A DNA stretch of 38,512 nt. Source: an uncultured Spartobacteria bacterium. GTDB taxonomy: Bacteria; Verrucomicrobiota; Verrucomicrobiia; Chthoniobacterales; Chthoniobacteraceae. The notes below the pieces were generated by a model. It ran no database searches. It was given only the letters and a program-made list of their open reading frames with translations, and had not been told where the DNA came from. Location of the stretch: contig CAIXGS010000049.1 of the NCBI GenBank assembly GCA_903919125.1, positions 1-38,512 of the forward strand. The letters are read 5' to 3'. Below, piece by piece: positions 7,924 through 16,127 of the stretch. The stretch's first letter is position 1. Each line of letters begins with the position of its first letter. The translations under genes were made by a program, and so were the position numbers.

Positions 7924-9312
7924 CTATTCCTCCATGCCGCGCACCCATTCAGGCAGACCGACTCGCACTCGCGCACGAAGACGACTGAGCAAGCTATAGA
8001 GGCCAAAATACGCTCGGTGAACGTACACGCTGTCAGCGGAACCTCTTCGGCCCGAGAGATCACGAGATTGCTGTTCTCGAGCGTTGGCTTCGCCCATTTC
8101 GTAAATGGCCCGCATGAAATTGGGATCGCCAAAGTCAAAGGAGTCTCCCCAGAAAGGGAGCCCCAGCAAACGGATGGATCGCTCGCATACGGCAGTAATC
8201 CGAGCCTTTTTCTCAGGATCATCTTCTGGTAGAAGTATATCCAAAGAGACGAGCGCTGCCTCCAGTCGACTCGGATTATCAGCAAGCGTTGGGTCTAAAA
8301 ACCGGAATTGCTTACGGTAAAACACCTCATCCAACTCCTTGGTACAGCCGAAATCCAAGACCCAGAGCTCGCCGTCCTTCACTAAAAAGTTTCCGGGATG
8401 CGGGTCCGCGTGAAAAACACGGAGGGTGTGCACCTGATGCTCGTAAAAGTCCCAAAGAGCCTGCCCCACTTGGTCCCGTTCGAGTTGCGAAGCATTGCCA
8501 TCAGCGTACTTATCCAACGTGACACCATCCACCCAATCCATCGACAGAATCCGTGAGGTGCTCCATTCGGGATAGTACTTTACGAAACGCACATGCTTCA
8601 GATGCGCGGATTTCGAGGAGAGTTCTTGAGAGCGCCGCAGCTCCAACGAGTAGTCAGTTTCCTCGAGAAGCCGGGTTTCAATTTCACGGAGATAATCGGC
8701 AACATCGTGCTCCTTGAGCCCTAATACACTCAGCGCAATTGGTTTGAGCACGCGTATATCCGTTCGAAGACTGTCCGCAACACCTGGATATTGTACTTTT
8801 ACGGCATACTCCGCACCGTCTTTGCTCGCACGATGGACCTGCCCGATCGATGCCCCATGAGCCGCATGCTTGGAAAAAGAGTCAAAAATCTGGAGCGGTT
8901 CCCTGTTAAATTCACGTCGGAAAGTTCGAACCACAAGGGGGTAAGAAAGTGGCGGGGCAGAGTACTGGGCCTTGGCAAACTGATTGGCGTACGCCGGAGG
9001 CAAAAGATTGCGATCGATGCTGAGCATTTGCGCCAACTTCAGGGGACCGCCCTTCAGTCGACTAAAGGTTTCGTACACGGCGGAGGCATTTGCTTCCTGA
9101 AGCTCGTCAGCTCCCGAAGCCGCCCCGATCGCGCGCTTTCCGTAATGTTTGAGATAGTTCACCCCAACACGCATGCCCGTGCCAGCCATTGCAGCGACCC
9201 TCGAAAAACGAGTCGTCTCAATGGAATCCTGCTCCCCAACACCTTCCTTCACGCCTTCCTGAGCGTCTTTATTCACGCCTTCCTTGTCAAATTCCTGAGC
9301 CCCGCCTTTCAC
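7924..9312 (-). CDS. UbiB/AarF (ABC1) atypical kinase family protein
   Basis: 462 residues with the complete UbiB/ADCK signature: KxGQ-type motif as K92-L-A-Q95 with Ala in place of the usual Gly, Ala-rich-loop equivalent HGASIGQVH (152-160), K172 in YAVKVQYPG, ExD in LLEETD (217-220), catalytic loop HADPHPGN (301-308) and D320-F-G. Members are membrane-associated ATPases/kinases linked to isoprenoid quinone or lipid metabolism. No C-terminal transmembrane pair is evident. The first 30 residues are an acidic/basic repeat (EGVNKDAQEGVKEGV) of low complexity. Start is GTG at 9312, 3 nt after the TetR-like stop codon, so translation is probably coupled. The pairing of such a TetR-like protein with an ABC1 gene is one I recall from Bacteroidetes as well. 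Confidence 0.9.
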   Translation of the reverse strand: MKGGAQEFDKEGVNKDAQEGVKEGVGEQDSIETTRFSRVAAMAGTGMRVGVNYLKHYGKRAIGAASGADELQEANASAVYETFSRLKGGPLKLAQMLSIDRNLLPPAYANQFAKAQYSAPPLSYPLVVRTFRREFNREPLQIFDSFSKHAAHGASIGQVHRASKDGAEYAVKVQYPGVADSLRTDIRVLKPIALSVLGLKEHDVADYLREIETRLLEETDYSLELRRSQELSSKSAHLKHVRFVKYYPEWSTSRILSMDWVDGVTLDKYADGNASQLERDQVGQALWDFYEHQVHTLRVFHADPHPGNFLVKDGELWVLDFGCTKELDEVFYRKQFRFLDPTLADNPSRLEAALVSLDILLPEDDPEKKARITAVCERSIRLLGLPFWGDSFDFGDPNFMRAIYEMGEANAREQQSRDLSGRRGSADSVYVHRAYFGLYSLLSRLRARVRVGLPEWVRGMEE

Positions 9313-9315
9313 GGC

Positions 9316-9951
9316 CTAGTTGCCCTCCCGCCACGGAGCCAGAAAACGCGCTAAATCCAACGCAGAATCCACAATCTGCGTCCGGATCAGATCGAATGCA
9401 ACGGCGACGCTTTTCTCGATAAAGGCATCCGTTCGCTCATAGCCTTTACTATCGTCTTTTAGAGAGAAATCTATCACCCCCCGAAAGTGCGTGTACAAGG
9501 CGTCGGGATAAAGGGCGGAGAGTCGACCGCGTTGGGCGACTTCCCCGAGCGCGGCACCATGTTCAAGCACGCTCTTTGCAAAGGCCTTAAACCTCGCTTC
9601 AAACCCCTTTAGGAAAGCTGGCTTTTCAAGCGGCCCAAGTTCCGCAATACGGGCAAGCATTACAGAGCGGTGGTCCAGAGAGGCTTCACAGAACGCATAC
9701 AAAAAGCTCAGCAACCGTTGCTTGGCCGTAAACTCAGGCCACTCAGACCCAGCCTCAATGGCGCAGACCACTTGATCCACCAACTGTTCCCAGTACGAAC
9801 TTTCTACCGCAGCGAACGAAGCAAACTCCTGGAAGAATTCGCGTTCTGTAATTTCTAACTGCTTACAGAAGGCAAACACCGTTTCAGGTGGGCGACCATG
9901 TTCCCGAAGTGAGTCGCAAAAGGCCGATATAATTCGAGCGCGTGTGTCCAT
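9316..9951 (-). CDS. TetR-like transcriptional regulator
   Basis: 211 residues from the ATG at 9951; ATG at 9969 and GTG at 9979-9981 are alternative longer starts. The N-terminus (MDTRARIISAFCDSLREHG) followed by a helix-turn-helix-like region, with aromatic FFQEFASFAAVESSYW where TetR proteins have their recognition helix and YxHF segment, fits the TetR fold, although the usual TVxxIAxxAGVS pattern is weak. The remainder is helical and resembles TetR C-terminal ligand-binding domains. As the first gene of a probable operon with a UbiB-like protein and an MFS pump, it may control that operon. A 74-bp copy of the region spanning its start lies 4.9 kb away at 14804-14877. Confidence 0.72.
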   Translation of the reverse strand: MDTRARIISAFCDSLREHGRPPETVFAFCKQLEITEREFFQEFASFAAVESSYWEQLVDQVVCAIEAGSEWPEFTAKQRLLSFLYAFCEASLDHRSVMLARIAELGPLEKPAFLKGFEARFKAFAKSVLEHGAALGEVAQRGRLSALYPDALYTHFRGVIDFSLKDDSKGYERTDAFIEKSVAVAFDLIRTQIVDSALDLARFLAPWREGN

Positions 9952-10486
9952 AGGATCGTTGCCAAACATTACCACGAACACCGGCGACTTCTAATGGTAA
10001 TGCGAATAATTGCAAACCAGCGAAGTGCGACGCGAAGGCGACATCCGTTCTCATCTCAGCTCGTACCAGACACCCATCCCTTTTCAATTTTGTTTCAGGT
10101 GACGCTGTTCAACTAGGGTGCGAAAGTGCTTGGCTGCAAGGTTGCTACGGAAAAAGACACCAGACTCCCAAACATGGATCGCGTAGCCTCTGGGCATAAA
10201 AAATGCAGCCAACGTGAGCAGAGTCATCCACCACACGGAGTTATCGCAACTTCAGGAGAATGTTTCAGGGAATTTGAGGCGGTTTGTGTCTGAGAAAATG
10301 AAAGAAAATGAACACTGACCACTAGCTCTAGTTCTGCCCCCCAGTAGTTTGCCTTTAAACAATTTTTCCGAGGGTTGCTGAAGACGCGCAGTTGAAAGAC
10401 TCCATCCTTACAAAGGGAAAGGTCCGAGCAGCTCGGATAAAGCGCCCGGACCTCGAGACAGATCCACCTTCGATTCCCTTGAACCG
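9952..10486. other. Intergenic region, 535 bp, no gene recognised
   Basis: It separates the TetR-like gene from the broken ThuA/cytochrome gene. I see no convincing reading frame, RNA or strong promoter. It must hold the promoter of the minus-strand TetR-UbiB-MFS operon near its left edge and the 3' end of the minus-strand gene at its right edge, but no canonical -35/-10 pair or U-tailed hairpin stands out. Confidence 0.5.
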
Positions 10487-11452
10487 CTATTTGAGCGATT
10501 TTAAGTACGCTACGATGTCAGCAATGGATTGTCCGGTGAGACCTAGCATGGCGGGCTCGTACATGAGCGAGCGGTCCATTTTGCTCATGCTCTGGATCCG
10601 CGAACGCGGAATGGTTTGGATCACGCCTCCCATACATTTCATGAGAACGGGATCTCCGCTGGCAACCGCCATTCCAGTGATGGTCAGGCCGTCCTTGGTC
10701 TTCACAATGGAGCCTTCATAGCCGTGTGAAATCGAGGCAGACGGCTTGGCGATCGCTTCAATGATCGCCTCGCGAGTTTGTTGTTTGCCGTACTCGGTGA
10801 GCTCCGGCCCGAACTCCACGCCCGTTCCGGCGATCCGATGGCAGGCGTAGCAAACTCCAACAGCGGCTTTGCCACGGGCCTCATCACCGGTGAGCTTTGC
10901 AATTTCAGCGGACTCCGGCAGAGGCGTGGTGCCCACCGCAGGAGCCGGCATTTCCACGGCTGTGAGTTTGGCGTTTTCTGGGTCGTACACACCCCGTTCC
11001 TTCATGGCCTTGTCCAGGTTGAAGTCGGCCCAGTGGTTACTCTTGCGGTTGAGCAGCCACCACACCGCCTGCGCGCTTGCTTCCCCAGACTTGGCTGCGG
11101 CCACGTCCATCATGGCGTTGGCCGCTTCTTGCGTCGGAGAGAACGCGAGGGCCGTCACCATGCGCTTGCGCTGTTCAGTCGAGAGTTGGGTGGAGTTTGC
11201 GCGCGCCACCAAGGCAGGAACCGCCTCCGCAGGGTGAAGGCGCCACGCGATTGCTGAAGCAGCGTCATTCCACGCGACGGGATCTTTTGCGAATGACGCG
11301 GACGCCGCCCGATACACGGCGCTTTCCTTGCCTTCGCTTCCGAGGCCCAAAGCTTCCAGATAGGCACGATCCTTGCCGTCGTATTGCGCAGCCAGCTTTA
11401 CGAGAAGGGCCACGCTCTTTTCAGCGGGCACGTCTCTCAGGGCAATCGCCAC
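10487..11452 (-). pseudogene. C-terminal part of giant PVC protein: HEAT region and CxxCH heme domain
   Basis: This 321-residue frame continues the gene whose first part is at 11437-14583 but lies in another frame because of an 8-bp duplication. It starts with ALRDVPAEKSVALLVKLAA, which joins smoothly to the preceding VRRDVA, runs through HEAT-like helical repeats, and ends in the Pirellula/Verrucomicrobium-type heme-binding domain (TIGR02603) with CYACHRIAGTGVEFGPEL. The GTG at 11452 that would serve as start is inside the duplication and has no upstream signal, so independent translation is doubtful. Without the signal peptide of the first part, a product would stay in the cytoplasm and probably receive no heme. 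With 8 bp removed, both parts form one frame of 1362 residues. Confidence 0.85.
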
Positions 11453-14400
11453 ATCGCCACATCGCGACGAACGGCCGCGGACGGGTCGCTCACCAGTTTC
11501 TGGGCCAATGCAACCACATCGGCACCTGCTCGGCGTAGCGCACGAAACGCGACCAGACGACGAGTCGCATCTTCGGAATCCAGAAGTGCGCGGACCTTGG
11601 CCTCTCCAGCGGGACCCATCTGGGCGAGCAGAAAAATAGCGCGCCCAACGATGTACACATTCGAATCCTTCAACAACTCGGCAACCTGAGGAACAGCCTT
11701 TTCGCCTTGCGCTTTGAGTCGAGTAAACCCGCTGAAACGCACGTTCGGGGAAGGATTCTTGAGCGCTATGATTTGGCCCTCGGTCTTGCTGAGGTCCATC
11801 TTCGGAACTTCCGATTTAAAACCTTTCGGCGCAATTCGGTAAATCGCACCGGTGGCGCGCGGATCGTTCGTGCCATGTCCTCCGACCCTCGAATCGTACC
11901 AGTCCGCGACATAAATCGCGCCGTCCGGTCCCACGCAGACATCGCTTGGGCGGAAGTAATTCTTCAATTCCGATTTCTGGGGCTGGCCTGAGAGGAAGTC
12001 GGATCCGGACCATTCACGTTCCTTGTTGGATGTGAAGAAATCCATGCGTTCGAGTTTCCAATCAGCACCGGCCAATTTCGGAAGGTACCCGTAGACAACG
12101 TTTTTTCCCGACTCACAGGCAAGAAGGAGGCCCTGCCATTTGTCGCCCAGAGCGCCGTTCTCGTAGAACGCGACTCCGGTTGGTGCGCCGCCCCCATACA
12201 CATCGCCAGCCGGCATGGTACCGGGATCTTCCTGTCGCCATTCAGCGGTCGGGACATCTTGGCCAAGTCGCCGATCAGCCGCCCAGGAGCGCTTTCCGTC
12301 AGCAGAGGCGAACCCCGCATTGCCCCCCTCCATCATGGCCGTCACGCGGCACGCGGGTGGATCGTCATTGTCGCTTTGAAACACATCGCCAAGGGAGGTG
12401 ACCGACTGCTCGTAGCTGTTGCGGAAATTGTGGCCGATGATGGTAACATTTGAACCATCCGGATTCATCCGAGCGGCAAACCCACCAATCCATACATGGC
12501 CATCGTCACTGCGCATTCCCGCGATGTTTTGAAGCATGTAGGGACTTCCCATGTGAAACGTTTTGCCTGACTTGTCCGTAAACTCCGCTCCCGTGTTGCC
12601 TTGGTTCCAGTACCACAATCCGTCTGGTCCCGCCGTGACGCTGTGCAGACTGTGGTCATGCTGGCGCCCATTGAAGCCGGTGAGCAGGACTTCGCGTTTG
12701 TCGACGCTTGGATCGAACTTACCGTCTCCATTCACGTCAGTGTAAACGATCAAATCCGGTGGCTGTGAAACCACCACCTTGTTTTCAAACACCGCGACTC
12801 CAAGTGGCGCAGCAAGCGCCGTTTCCTGCACAAAAACGGTGGACTTGTCCGCCACACCAGCGCCTTTGGTGTCCTCGAGAATAACGATTCTGTCTCCCTC
12901 CGGTTGGCGTCCAGCTTTTCCCCGGTAGTTGACTCCCTCAGCCACCCAAAGCCGCCCTTGAGCGTCGAAGTCGATGTTGGTGGGATTGCTGAGCAAAGGG
13001 GATTTCGCCCAAAGAGTGACCTCCAGACCGTCAGGAAGGTTGAACAGAGCCGCAGGCACTTCGGTTGGAGCATCGTCCGGAATCCCACTGCCAGCAGTTG
13101 CGCTCTTAGGTGGCTCTTGATTATAGGCAAGGAACTTGATCTTCACTCCGCTGGGCTTGCCGCCCCGCTCCATCCCGCCGTCATCGATGGCAACCTTCGA
13201 AACGAATTTCTCCACACCTGCTGGAAGTTCGTATTTGATGATTGAAGCCGCATGGGTGCCGATGCCTTTTTGAAACTCTTTGCCGCCCACCAAAAGTGGC
13301 GATTTGGCATGTGACTTACCAACGTTCGGAGTGCCAGCGCCCGCAGAGGCCGACACCCACTTGAGCGTTGTCAGATCCACTGTGGCTCCGTCTGCGAGCA
13401 CCAGCGTGGGTTCAATCCAGTTTGCCCAAGCGCAGCTAATGCCATCTCCACCCGGAGCGACTACAAGGTAGAGTTCCTTCGCGCCCTTTAGTGGGGCTTC
13501 GAAGTTTACGAGGCGTTCTTTGGTGGCATTCGAGAGAACCGCACTTTCCGCAAGCGGTTTGGGTGCCTGCTTGGGAGATTCAGTGGCGGTTAATTGAGCA
13601 GGAGCGGGTTTGTGCGGTTGAACGGCTTCAGCGGACAGCTTTGGGAATTTAGATTCTCTTTCCGTCGGAATTTCGGCAGTCGGGAGGGACTTGAATTCGC
13701 CCGGCTGGGGGAGAGTTAATCGCGGCTTGTTCGGGCCCTTGTCATCGAGATCGGCGTTGAGCTGGTCTTCGGAAACCGGCACAGACTTCACGCCGTTGGC
13801 AGGAACTTCGAGTCCCGCAGTCCAGACCACTGCATTCAAAACCATTGTGCGAAAACCGTCGACGGCCCAGTTGCGGTGATTGTGCCCACCGCTAAAGCCC
13901 ACGCCACGACCGCCATCAGGACGTTCCACGCCCCACATCAAGGTTTGCGGCTTGTCGAGGCCCGCGACCCCGTGCTCGTTCCAAAGGTTGATGTAGCGTT
14001 TGACTCTCTCACGCGTCGGCGTGGCGGTTACAAGATCGAGCACTTCGCTCCGATTGGGACGAAAGCGCATGTGATAATAAAATTCGTCGTACGCCTCGAC
14101 GGGCGAACCGACCCCGCGAGAGATTGCATGATTCGGCAGGGTCTTCAGATCCGCGACCCAGTGAGGATTCACCGACCAACCCGTCTCAAACGCGCCACCA
14201 ATCCACGGACGATAGTATTTCTCGCCCTCCGGCGCATTGGGATGCACCGCGTAGTGCATAAACATGATACCGACGCCTTTTTTTGCCAGCGCATCCATCT
14301 TCTCCCAACCTTTCCCGACGACACTGGTTCCGTCTGCGTAAATCACCACGGCTTTGGCGCCGTCGAGAACCGAGTCATCACTGGGCCAGCCTTTAATGAC

Positions 14401-14583
14401 ATCTGCTTTGATGTTCAGACCGCTTTGTTCATTGAGTGCCTTCGCCAAAATTTGGCATCCGGCGTAAAATTCATGTTCACCGGGGCCGTGGCTCCGCCCT
14501 CCAGCAAGGAAGACAACACGGGGTTCAGCGACTGCTGTTGCAGCGAGGCTGAGCAGAACAAGGAGTGATGCGGGAATTTGCAT
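11437..14583 (-). CDS. Secreted ThuA-NPCBM-PVC dehydrogenase protein, frameshifted at C-terminus
   Basis: 1048 residues ending abruptly in VAMWRLP after the frameshift; the intact protein would have 1362. The signal peptide is MQIPASLLVLLSLAATAVA. Then come, in order: a ThuA-like domain (VVFLAGGRSHGPGEHEF, to about residue 255), a linker, an NPCBM-like carbohydrate-binding domain (about 355-475, KELYLVVAPGGDGISCAW), a PVC-type membrane-bound dehydrogenase beta-propeller (TIGR02604-like, LPDGLEVTLWAKSPLLSNP, about 510-900) and the first HEAT repeats. The missing end carries the heme-binding CxxCH. The family is thought to act on sugars in the periplasm with electrons passed to the cytochrome domain; the exact substrate is unknown. 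In this sequence the electron-transfer part is cut off. Confidence 0.88.
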   Translation of the reverse strand: MQIPASLLVLLSLAATAVAEPRVVFLAGGRSHGPGEHEFYAGCQILAKALNEQSGLNIKADVIKGWPSDDSVLDGAKAVVIYADGTSVVGKGWEKMDALAKKGVGIMFMHYAVHPNAPEGEKYYRPWIGGAFETGWSVNPHWVADLKTLPNHAISRGVGSPVEAYDEFYYHMRFRPNRSEVLDLVTATPTRERVKRYINLWNEHGVAGLDKPQTLMWGVERPDGGRGVGFSGGHNHRNWAVDGFRTMVLNAVVWTAGLEVPANGVKSVPVSEDQLNADLDDKGPNKPRLTLPQPGEFKSLPTAEIPTERESKFPKLSAEAVQPHKPAPAQLTATESPKQAPKPLAESAVLSNATKERLVNFEAPLKGAKELYLVVAPGGDGISCAWANWIEPTLVLADGATVDLTTLKWVSASAGAGTPNVGKSHAKSPLLVGGKEFQKGIGTHAASIIKYELPAGVEKFVSKVAIDDGGMERGGKPSGVKIKFLAYNQEPPKSATAGSGIPDDAPTEVPAALFNLPDGLEVTLWAKSPLLSNPTNIDFDAQGRLWVAEGVNYRGKAGRQPEGDRIVILEDTKGAGVADKSTVFVQETALAAPLGVAVFENKVVVSQPPDLIVYTDVNGDGKFDPSVDKREVLLTGFNGRQHDHSLHSVTAGPDGLWYWNQGNTGAEFTDKSGKTFHMGSPYMLQNIAGMRSDDGHVWIGGFAARMNPDGSNVTIIGHNFRNSYEQSVTSLGDVFQSDNDDPPACRVTAMMEGGNAGFASADGKRSWAADRRLGQDVPTAEWRQEDPGTMPAGDVYGGGAPTGVAFYENGALGDKWQGLLLACESGKNVVYGYLPKLAGADWKLERMDFFTSNKEREWSGSDFLSGQPQKSELKNYFRPSDVCVGPDGAIYVADWYDSRVGGHGTNDPRATGAIYRIAPKGFKSEVPKMDLSKTEGQIIALKNPSPNVRFSGFTRLKAQGEKAVPQVAELLKDSNVYIVGRAIFLLAQMGPAGEAKVRALLDSEDATRRLVAFRALRRAGADVVALAQKLVSDPSAAVRRDVAMWRLP
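11445..11468. repeat. 8-bp tandem duplication causing frameshift
   Basis: ATCGCCAC occurs at 11445-11452 and again at 11453-11460, followed by the one-mismatch copy ATCGCGAC at 11461-11468. Deleting one exact copy restores a minus-strand frame reading RRDVAIALRDVPAEK, which is what the two neighbouring frames predict. The distance from start codon to final stop codon is 4097 bp; minus 8 it is divisible by 3 (1363 codons including stop). Confidence 0.9.
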
Positions 14584-14620
14584 GGAGGTAGATAGGAAAC
14601 CCAGAAATTCCGTTTTTAAT

Positions 14621-14634
14621 CAGAAAATTTTCTG
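14621..14634. promoter_or_regulatory. Perfect 14-bp palindrome upstream of the ThuA gene
   Basis: CAGAAAATTTTCTG is perfectly palindromic and lies 37 bp upstream of the ATG at 14583. A smaller palindrome TAAAATTTTA follows at 14652-14661. The position fits an operator or promoter-proximal protein-binding site for the minus-strand gene; this is a guess from position and symmetry. Confidence 0.3.
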
Positions 14635-14803
14635 GGGTGCTGGAGACCAGTTAAAATTTTATTCCAAAAGGCAAAGGCGGGGAAAGGTGAAATGAGTTTG
14701 TCGACTTGGCCGTAAACCCAAGACAACGCGGCCAAATTACGCGTGTGCGCCAAACATCAAAACCAAACCTTCCTTCAGAAAGTGCCTGTCCTTTCTGGCA
14801 CAA

Positions 14804-14877
14804 TCAGTTGGGAGACCAGATTCCCGCAGCGAGTCGCAAAAGGCAGTTATAATTCGAGCGCCTGAGTCCATAGGATC
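14804..14877 (-). pseudogene. Remnant of TetR-like gene start region
   Basis: This 74-bp stretch matches 9884-9957, the start region of the TetR-like gene, at a constant offset of 4920 bp. Within 14821-14877 I count 51 identical bases of 57. The minus strand reads DPMDSGARIITAFCDSLRESG against DPMDTRARIISAFCDSLREHG in the intact gene. The similarity stops on both sides: the frame continues into an unrelated short tail ending at 14737. It is best read as the left-over of a duplicated or recombined gene. Confidence 0.75.
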
Positions 14878-15165
14878 ACCTCGAAACAATGAAAACAAAT
14901 CAAATTGCAGCGCGTGAGCTTTGGTGAACATCCCAGTTCGACGACCAAGAGATGATCCTCATCCGCCGTCGCTACCCATTCAGTTGTGAGTCGTTTCATA
15001 GAGGACGCGACCTTTAGAAAAAACATCCTGTAGGAAGCAATCTCCCTCTTCCCATCACCACGAGACGCCCTCGGGATCACGCACCCAAACATTAATAGAG
15101 AACGCCTTAGGGATTCCGGAGCGAATTACCAGCGCGGCGTGGACGCCTGTACGGCGTTTGCTGAC

Positions 15166-15546
15166 TTATATTGCCTCATCAGAAGCATCAAACCTTATGC
15201 CTATCAAAACGCTCTTTTGATCAAGTTCAACAAGGGAACAACTTTCTAACGCCTGCTCTATAGCCGGAAGGTGATTTTCAAACATACGTTTCGTCTCTTT
15301 GAGGCCCAAATTGCCAGTGCGAACCAACACCAGTTTCCATGGCCTCTTTTGGAGAATATGAGAGTAGTAGAAGTCCGTGTCCTTGGTCACGACGACCCGT
15401 TCTTCGACAACTGAAATCTCGTTCAGCAGACCGTCGCGAGAAAAATTTCTATCAGGCAGATCTAATGTGTGAATTGCATCGTGCCCTAACTGTCTGAACA
15501 CCTCTCTCAAAATTGGAGGTAGGTGCGCATCAATCAGAAACTTCAT
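15166..15546 (-). CDS. DUF5615 PIN-like toxin
   Basis: 126 residues from the ATG at 15546. The start overlaps the antitoxin stop in ATGA, the usual translational coupling of such pairs. The N-terminus MKFLIDAHLPPILREVFRQLG and the downstream VVTKDTDFYYSHI match the DUF5615 (Mut7-C-like PIN) family: D6 and the DTD acidic cluster are candidate metal ligands of the ribonuclease. Together with the DUF433 gene it forms a predicted type II toxin-antitoxin module. The frame is intact. The target RNA is unknown. Confidence 0.85.
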   Translation of the reverse strand: MKFLIDAHLPPILREVFRQLGHDAIHTLDLPDRNFSRDGLLNEISVVEERVVVTKDTDFYYSHILQKRPWKLVLVRTGNLGLKETKRMFENHLPAIEQALESCSLVELDQKSVLIGIRFDASDEAI

Positions 15547-15797
15547 GCCGCAACAAAGCGTTGGCTTTTGAGCTTCAGCGACAACGTGGCAAACTGAAGG
15601 CACGCTAAGAGGTCGTCCCGGGTTAAATCTGGGAACTCGGATAGGACATCTTCAAAGCCATCGCCACCCGCGAGATACTCAAGAATAGACTCCACCGTAT
15701 ACCGCATCCCTCTAACGGTTGGCTTACCATGACAAACCAACGGGTCAATCGTAATTCGGTCAAGTAGCAGTGATCCAGTCGAAGCTATTTGCGGCAT
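15543..15797 (-). CDS. DUF433 antitoxin
   Basis: 84 residues from the ATG at 15797; a TTG at 15830 would add 11 residues, but GAGG about 11 nt ahead of the ATG favours the shorter form. DUF433 features are clear: RITIDPLVCHGKPTVRGMRY, then SILEYLAGGDGFEDVLSEFP, and DLTRDDLLACLQFA, a helix-turn-helix-like small domain. It is expected to bind and neutralise the DUF5615 product and to repress their common promoter. It lies 145 bp from tRNA-Lys. Confidence 0.85.
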   Translation of the reverse strand: MPQIASTGSLLLDRITIDPLVCHGKPTVRGMRYTVESILEYLAGGDGFEDVLSEFPDLTRDDLLACLQFATLSLKLKSQRFVAA

Positions 15798-15941
15798 ATC
15801 AGACTTTACCTCATCAAGTGAGAGTTGCAACCCGGCGCTTCACCATTGGGCTTTGATCATGAATGGGAAGACAGCAATCGAGTTGCGCGTTTGCGCCAAA
15901 CTGGAGCAGAACCAACTGCATGAGCCTGTAAATCAGGAAAG

Positions 15942-16014
15942 TGCACCGCGTTGGAATCGAACCAACAACCTAGTGATTAAGAGTCACGCGCTCTACCAAT
16001 TGAGCTAGCGGTGC
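15942..16014 (-). tRNA. tRNA-Lys(CTT)
   Basis: The minus strand folds as a full cloverleaf: acceptor GCACCGC/GCGGTGC, D-arm GCTC/GAGC, anticodon loop CTCTTAA with anticodon CTT, T-arm GTTGG-TTCGATT-CCAAC, discriminator A. CCA is not encoded. The first anticodon-stem pair is a C-T mismatch, while the other four pair. It stands alone between the toxin-antitoxin pair and the PQQ-like gene. Confidence 0.95.
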
Positions 16015-16127
16015 TTTTCCTTTTGGAGGGAGGGACACTATCGGATTTCGACTTGGTTACAAGCAGGGAAATTGTGCTTTTTTTTCAAAGCGCTCCTAGA
16101 CGGTGAAGGCGCTCCTGATTGGCGTCA

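Larger units (their letters stand above)
14584..15165. other. Intergenic region with TetR remnant, no intact gene
   Basis: The 582 bp between the ThuA gene and the toxin gene hold the AT-rich palindromes near 14621 and 14652 and the TetR remnant. The rest, including short frames such as that on the minus strand ending at 14847, shows no recognisable protein. The GC-poor stretch 14600-14680 is the likely promoter area for the ThuA gene. Confidence 0.5.

Noticed and set aside
11437-11460. Programmed ribosomal frameshift joining the two parts of the ThuA protein
   Set aside because: There is no slippery heptamer; the break coincides with an exact 8-bp duplication, which a one-base shift signal would not explain.
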